Assembly: GCA_030435675.1 (NCBI GenBank)
Contig: CM059624.1
Coordinates: forward strand, 7,836,769 to 7,900,768
DNA length: 64,000 nt
Direction: 5' to 3'
Source: Steinernema hermaphroditum
Taxonomy: Eukaryota; Nematoda; Chromadorea; Rhabditida; Steinernematidae
Below, piece by piece: positions 60,501 through 64,000 of this stretch (position 1 is its first letter; every line of letters starts with the position of its first letter). Under the pieces are notes generated by a model. That model was not told where the DNA came from and ran no database searches. It saw only the letters and a list, made by a program, of their open reading frames with translations. The translations under genes and the position numbers were made by a program.

Positions 60501-62099
60501 TTCGACTGGCGGAAGCCCCACTCGCAGAGGCACTTGTATCCGACCTCACCGGCGCTGCCGATGCCCGTCGGGATGCAGTGGCCGTGCTCCCCGCACAGGT
60601 CCATCGAGAACTCACACGCCGTCGACTTCGTCTGGCACAGCGTCCCGTGGAACCCCGTCGGACAGTGGCATCTGGACGGTGGGGTTTAGTTGGGAAGCCG
60701 GGGTATGGTACCTGAATCCTCCTTGGTAGTTCTCACACGTTCCGTTGTTCTGGCAGCCGGCTGAAGTGCCCTGGTGGATGGCGCACTCGTCCACTTCGAA
60801 TTCGCAGTTGGAACCCTAAAGAGAGGCGCTCGTGACCAGTACCCCCCGAAAGACTTACGCTGAAATGGGGAGGGCAGAGGCACATGTACTTGTCGAACTG
60901 GTCGAAGCAGGTGCCTCCGTTCTTGCAGGGCTTCTTGAGACACTCATCCTCCCGGAGGTAGTGCGCCAGACGACCGATCTGACGATTCAGGGAGAGGAGG
61001 ATCGTGCGGATGCGCCGAGTGCCGTCGCGACGTCGCGTGCTGTTCACCTCTTTCACCATCTCCGTCAGGTTCTGGTGCTGAAAAAGGGGGTCGCGGAGGG
61101 TCCTCGTCTCGAGTGCTCTACCTTGACTCCTAGGGAGCGTATTTCGGAGAGCATGATGCGGCTGGCCTCGTAGAGGCGGGAGACGCGCGACTTCAGGCGC
61201 ATCTGGTCGAGCGTATTGCGCATGTAGGCCGACGAGAGGTTCGCAATCTGCTCCTGAACAGACAGACAATCTCGGCTGGCAGACGTAGACACGCTGCAGA
61301 GGACTTAAAAGGGGCCGTGCGGAGCGGTCGCGAGGCAGAAGCCGTCCGCAGTCACCCGCAGATGTCGAAGGGAGGCACCAAAGGGAGCGAGAAGATGCCC
61401 GAGGGCGACTACGACAAGGGAAAGAAGGTGTTCAAGCAGCGCTGCGCCCAGTGCCATGCGGTCGACTCGCTCGCCACCAAGACGGGCCCGACTCTCAATG
61501 GAGTGATAGGCCGGAAGAGTGGCTCCGTCGCCGACTTCCCGTACTCTGCCGCGAACAAGAGCAAGGTGAGTCCCCGGGAGCCCTTTCCCTACTGACGGCG
61601 CTTTAGGGAGTGACGTGGACCCGTGAGACGCTCTTCGAGTACCTGAAGGACCCGAAGAAGTACATCCCCGGCACGAAGATGGTCTTCGCCGGCCTCAAGA
61701 AGGCCGACGAGCGCGCAGATCTTATCAAGTACATCGAGGTGGAGGCGAAGAAGACGCCATCCGGCTGAGTCTTCAGTGCTTGTACGATTCGTCCCCGCGA
61801 TAAACCTACTTTCTTGGTCACTTGCCTTGTTTGGGATCATCCCGAGATTTGTCTGTCCGAACCAGATGTCGGAGTCGACGCTGTTGATGTGGAAGGAAAT
61901 GTTCTTGCCCCGTCCGGAGACGAAGTACATGTTCCCGTCGACCATCATCAGTCGAGATCTGAAGGGGCGCGTGAGGGGGCTAGCGCGGAGAAAGGCACCT
62001 GGTTTCGTCTTCGTTGAAGAGCCGAAGATCCTCGTAGTCGTCGGCACGTGCCTCGAAGAGGAGCAGAGGCAGGAGGAGTGCGAAGCGGAAGAGGCGCAT
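47334..62099 (-). CDS. Cubilin-type endocytic receptor (8 EGF, about 27 CUB domains)
   Basis: Cubilin is a large peripheral membrane protein for protein and vitamin uptake in vertebrates, tethered by amnionless and working with megalin. First exons: 62099-61999 (signal peptide [14 protein letters not shown]), 61958-61826, 61253-61122, 61077-60859, 60815-60712, 60671-60023 and 59978-59682, all in phase; about 45 further exons run to the stop at 47334. Residues after the signal peptide ([15 protein letters not shown]) match the conserved cubilin N-terminus, then comes a helical coiled-coil stretch, eight EGF modules (two with calcium-binding DVDEC starts), and about 27 CUB domains. Each CUB begins near a CGG and contains a YPxxY-like segment. 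It ends in a CUB ([10 protein letters not shown]) with no membrane segment, as in vertebrate cubilin. Two introns use GC donors. Cytochrome c lies in the second intron on the opposite strand. Confidence 0.9.
51580..55885 (-). other. Cubilin CUB domains 10-18
   Basis: Approximate starts, in order: 55885, 55278, 54835, 54380, 53868, 53417, 52985, 52540 and 52078. CUB 17 and 18 are typical ([30 protein letters not shown]). CUB 10-13 are more degenerate and split over several short exons, with TACNGTA words in most introns. Confidence 0.7.
55890..59750 (-). other. Cubilin CUB domains 1-9
   Basis: Approximate starts, in order: 59750, 59349, 58900, 58470, 58035, 57615, 57196, 56730 and 56285. CUB 5 ([20 protein letters not shown]) and CUB 9 are clear. 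In human cubilin, CUB 5-8 bind intrinsic factor-B12. Nematodes have no intrinsic factor, so ligands here are unknown. Confidence 0.7.
59682..61077 (-). other. Cubilin EGF block (eight modules)
   Basis: Exons 61077-60859, 60815-60712, 60671-60023 and 59978-59682. EGF starts in order: [64 protein letters not shown] and [13 protein letters not shown]. Two begin DVDEC, the calcium-binding type. The seventh module is split by the GC-AG intron at 59979-60022. Confidence 0.8.
61362..61768 (+). CDS. cyc-2.1: Cytochrome c, nested in a cubilin intron
   Basis: Exons 61362-61565 and 61607-61768 give 121 residues. It carries electrons from complex III to complex IV in the mitochondrial intermembrane space and triggers apoptosome assembly in many animals. 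The haem-attachment motif CAQCH, the sixth-ligand methionine in PGTKMVF, and the [11 protein letters not shown] segment are all present. [11 protein letters not shown] replaces the usual GPNLHGLFGRK. It starts MSKGGT with a longer N-terminus and a C-terminal KKTPSG, as in C. elegans cytochrome c. The whole gene lies inside the 572-nt second intron of cubilin (61254-61825), opposite strand. The symbol is by analogy; paralogy was not tested. Confidence 0.93.
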
Positions 62100-62498
62100 A
62101 GTTTGGGCCGTCTTCTGGGTATGACTAACGAGTGGAATCCGGTGAACGATTCCCGAGGGCTATCGGATGTCGGGGGACGTTGGTCGTCTCTGTTTATAAA
62201 CAAATGATACAAAAAGCGAACTGGGCGGTTACCCATCGGGTGTTGTGGGCCGCGCGATCGAATTACGGTGTCGCGCGGGCAGGAGAGGGCAGGTGATTGA
62301 TAGGAGTGACGTCGATCGGCCATGGGGGCACTTCTGTTGGCAGCCAAAATGCAAAGTCCGGAGAATTCGAATCCGCTCGACGGTACCATTAAGCGGAAGG
62401 CTGGGCAGGTTCCAAAGCGCTGTCAGCTCAAAAAGCGCCGAGGCGACCCACTTTCGGCGCTCTTAAGCAGCCTCCGTCTCGGAATCGAACGCCTCGGA
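62100..62498. promoter_or_regulatory. Divergent promoter of cubilin and the Gly/Tyr-rich gene
   Basis: About 400 bp between two start codons that face away from each other. No specific element was identified. Confidence 0.45.
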
Positions 62499-62840
62499 AT
62501 GTCCGCCCTCCGCCTCCTCGCCCTCTTCTCCGCCGCTGTCGTCGCCTCGACGCTCGCCGACGGCTTCTGGCCCCACGGAGGCCACTACGGAGGCTACGGA
62601 TGGGGCGCCGCTCCCCACTACGGTTACGGCTACGGTAGCGGATACGGTAGCCAGCACGGCCACGACGGAGAGAAGGGATTCGCGGAGAAGTTCGGCCGCG
62701 GAGGGAAGTCCGACTGGTCGGAGTACAACCACGGAGGCCACGAGGCGCACGCTAGCGGAGACGCCTACGGAAAGGCCGACGACGCCGGGCACGGATACGG
62801 TGCTCCCCACTACGGCTACGGTCCCCAGAAGTGGTGGTGA
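62499..62840 (+). CDS. Secreted Gly/Tyr/His-rich protein
   Basis: A single-exon frame of 113 residues. The signal peptide is LLALFSAAVVASTLA, with cleavage likely before DGFW. The mature chain is low-complexity: HYGGYGWG, YGYGYGSGYGSQHGHD, a Lys-rich centre (GEKGFAEKFGRGGKSDW), and a final HYGYGPQKWW. Such proteins in nematodes are usually cuticle or antimicrobial-type (YGGYG) peptides; the exact role is unknown. An AATAAA lies at 62868-62873, 28 nt past the stop. The Tyr-Gly codons create two TACGGTA words. Confidence 0.78.
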   Translation: MSALRLLALFSAAVVASTLADGFWPHGGHYGGYGWGAAPHYGYGYGSGYGSQHGHDGEKGFAEKFGRGGKSDWSEYNHGGHEAHASGDAYGKADDAGHGYGAPHYGYGPQKWW

Positions 62841-62867
62841 ATGTTTACTTCTATGTGTGGAGAGATG

Positions 62868-62873
62868 AATAAA
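62868..62873 (+). terminator. Polyadenylation signal of the Gly/Tyr-rich gene
   Basis: AATAAA 28 nt after the stop codon. Confidence 0.65.
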
Positions 62874-63414
62874 AGACTTTGAATGTTGGTGAGTCTCACT
62901 CGTGTCGCGGTGGCGAGCGGTCGGTCCCTCCGGGCGCTCTCTGAGTGTCTGGTTGGTCTGATGGTAAACCCTGTGGCAGTTATGAGTTTTCCGGCTTCCA
63001 GCGGGAATTGGGACATCCGGAAGCCGTAGTCCCACCACCGCTGACAACAAGATGTCCGACGTCAAGAATCCAGCCACGTGACGCTCTGAGGACGCCACCA
63101 CCAGCGAAGACGCAACTCCCGGACCACGGACCATCAGATTCGAGCACAGAAGCGTGCGCTGTGCCGCAAACGATGTTCCGCTCCTGAATCCGAAGATTTG
63201 CCGATTCCCAGAAGCCCCATGAAGCGCTCCGCCACCCACCGGTTCGACATGAACGCCACGCCAGGGATGAAGCCGTCTGCCAGACATCCTCTGCTTGTCT
63301 ATTTTCGGTGTCGTGCAAGGCGAAATGCCTTTGATTCACGAAATAAAGTCGTGAATGTTGGTTCTGCCGAACACTCTTGATGGACACGGTAGTGTTGGAT
63401 CGAATGTGGGACAT
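62874..63414. other. Gap between the Gly/Tyr-rich gene and TIMP
   Basis: No gene recognised on either strand. It includes the TIMP 3' UTR. Confidence 0.5.
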
Positions 63415-63995
63415 CTACAGAGACGGTCTTTTAGTGGAGCTGGCACAAGAATTGTAGTTTCTATGTTTGAGCTGCACTTTGACCCTCTTGGGGACCTTTT
63501 GCCACTCCTCGAGGAACAGTTGGCCACAGAGGGACGTCTTTAGCACTCGTCCGTCGACTTTTCCTAAACACTTTTTGGACGCCGAGAAGCCCGACGCGAC
63601 CGACCCGAGAGGAGGTAGAGCTTTCCGGTCTGCAGCCACTCGATGCCACAGAGTCCCGCCGAGACCGAGGTCTCCAGAGAGACCCTGAGTCCGTTGGTGA
63701 GCGAAGAGTTGGAGGACTGAAGGACCTTCTTAGCCTCTCGCCACGACCGAACCCACCTTGAACATCTTCACGATGCCCGCCCTGTATTCCAGAGTCCGAT
63801 TGTCGTCGCGCGGCGGCTTCTCGAGGATCTTGAAGAGTCCCACTGCAAAGCGAGGGTAACGGACTCGGCCCCTCTCGGCCTCTCACCCCAGTCGGCGTTG
63901 CAGAACATCTCCTTCTCAGAGGACTTCACACAGGAACATCCGAGAGACGTGTGGATGACCGACAAGAGAAGCAGAAAGGGGACGGAAGTGGCCAT
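63415..63995 (-). CDS. Tissue inhibitor of metalloproteinases (N-TIMP only)
   Basis: Exons 63995-63887, 63842-63757, 63716-63605 and 63563-63415 join in phase and give 151 residues. The signal peptide (FLLLLSVIHTSLG) is cut directly before CSC, so the mature N-terminal Cys can chelate the zinc of matrix metalloproteinases. N-TIMP landmarks follow: FCNADW, YRAGIVKMFK, LCGIEW, LYLLSGK, LCGQLFLEEW and NSCAS. The C-terminal TIMP domain is missing, as in C. elegans TIMPs, so this is a complete short form and not a truncation. The first exon reaches within 6 bp of the window end, so the promoter lies outside. Confidence 0.9.
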
Positions 63996-64000
63996 TTCTG

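Noticed and set aside
61822..61826. GT donor (GCAA|GTGACC) for the second cubilin exon instead of GC
   Set aside because: It would require a poor acceptor (CAGCCGAG). The GC donor pairs in phase with a strong acceptor (CTGTTCAG). The GT option would retain a conserved Cys, so it is not fully excluded.
1..64000. CRISPR arrays, rRNA operons, tRNA genes or bacterial-type operons
   Set aside because: No regularly spaced repeats, rRNA or convincing tRNA cloverleaf was seen, and genes are spliced.

Overview
This window looks like a compact, GC-rich nematode genome. Three genes encode ground-like (GRL) domains, a nematode-specific family. Introns are mostly 37-45 nt with TTTCAG-type acceptors, and trans-splice-like acceptors sit a few bases upstream of several start codons. 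Same-strand genes are spaced 110-285 nt apart, as in nematode operons, and the TIMP has only an N-terminal domain. I do not claim a species. Exon chains were built by hand from reading frame, splice signals and phase; every chain given closes in phase.

Layout. 2-234 (+): the 3' end of a probable 7TM receptor. 1386-17546 (-): a complete alpha-neurexin gene (signal peptide, 6 LNS and 3 EGF domains, Ser/Thr stalk, TM, EWYV C-terminus) with three 2-3 kb introns, one holding a non-autonomous hAT element. 17.5-20.8 kb: intergenic. 20777-26786 (-): five closely spaced genes, in transcription order MPS1/TTK kinase, Ly6-like GPI protein, small secreted Cys-rich protein, GSKIP-like protein and divergent GSK-3-like kinase; this is a candidate operon. 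27346-28390 (+): ZHP/RNF212-type RING protein, divergent from MPS1. 28437-28978 (-): tentative gene. 29086-30944 (+): histidyl-tRNA synthetase. 31363-34239: three GRL genes, one (+) and two (-). 34.2-43.3 kb: 9 kb with no recognisable gene. 43295-44951 (+): peptide-receptor-like GPCR, tail-to-tail with 44997-46489 (-), a galactose mutarotase-like protein without its catalytic residues. 47334-62099 (-): cubilin with 8 EGF and about 27 CUB domains, carrying cytochrome c (61362-61768, +) nested in an intron. 62499-62840 (+): Gly/Tyr/His-rich secreted peptide. 63415-63995 (-): TIMP.

How the genes fit together. The 20.8-28.4 kb block groups cell-division and meiosis functions (spindle-checkpoint kinase, crossover-type RING protein) with a kinase and a homologue of its known binding partner (GSK-3-like and GSKIP-like). 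The flanking genes are surface or secreted proteins of neurons, epithelia and cuticle.

The most unusual window-wide signal is a short palindrome, TACNGTA. I found roughly 65-70 copies by eye against about 16 expected by chance. It lies in minimal introns, often just upstream of the 3' splice site, and also in intergenic DNA and some exons. Other highlights are the nested cytochrome c, two GC-AG introns in cubilin, a neurexin micro-exon at the SS2 position, the mutarotase pseudoenzyme, and a hAT-type MITE with a perfect 8-bp target duplication.
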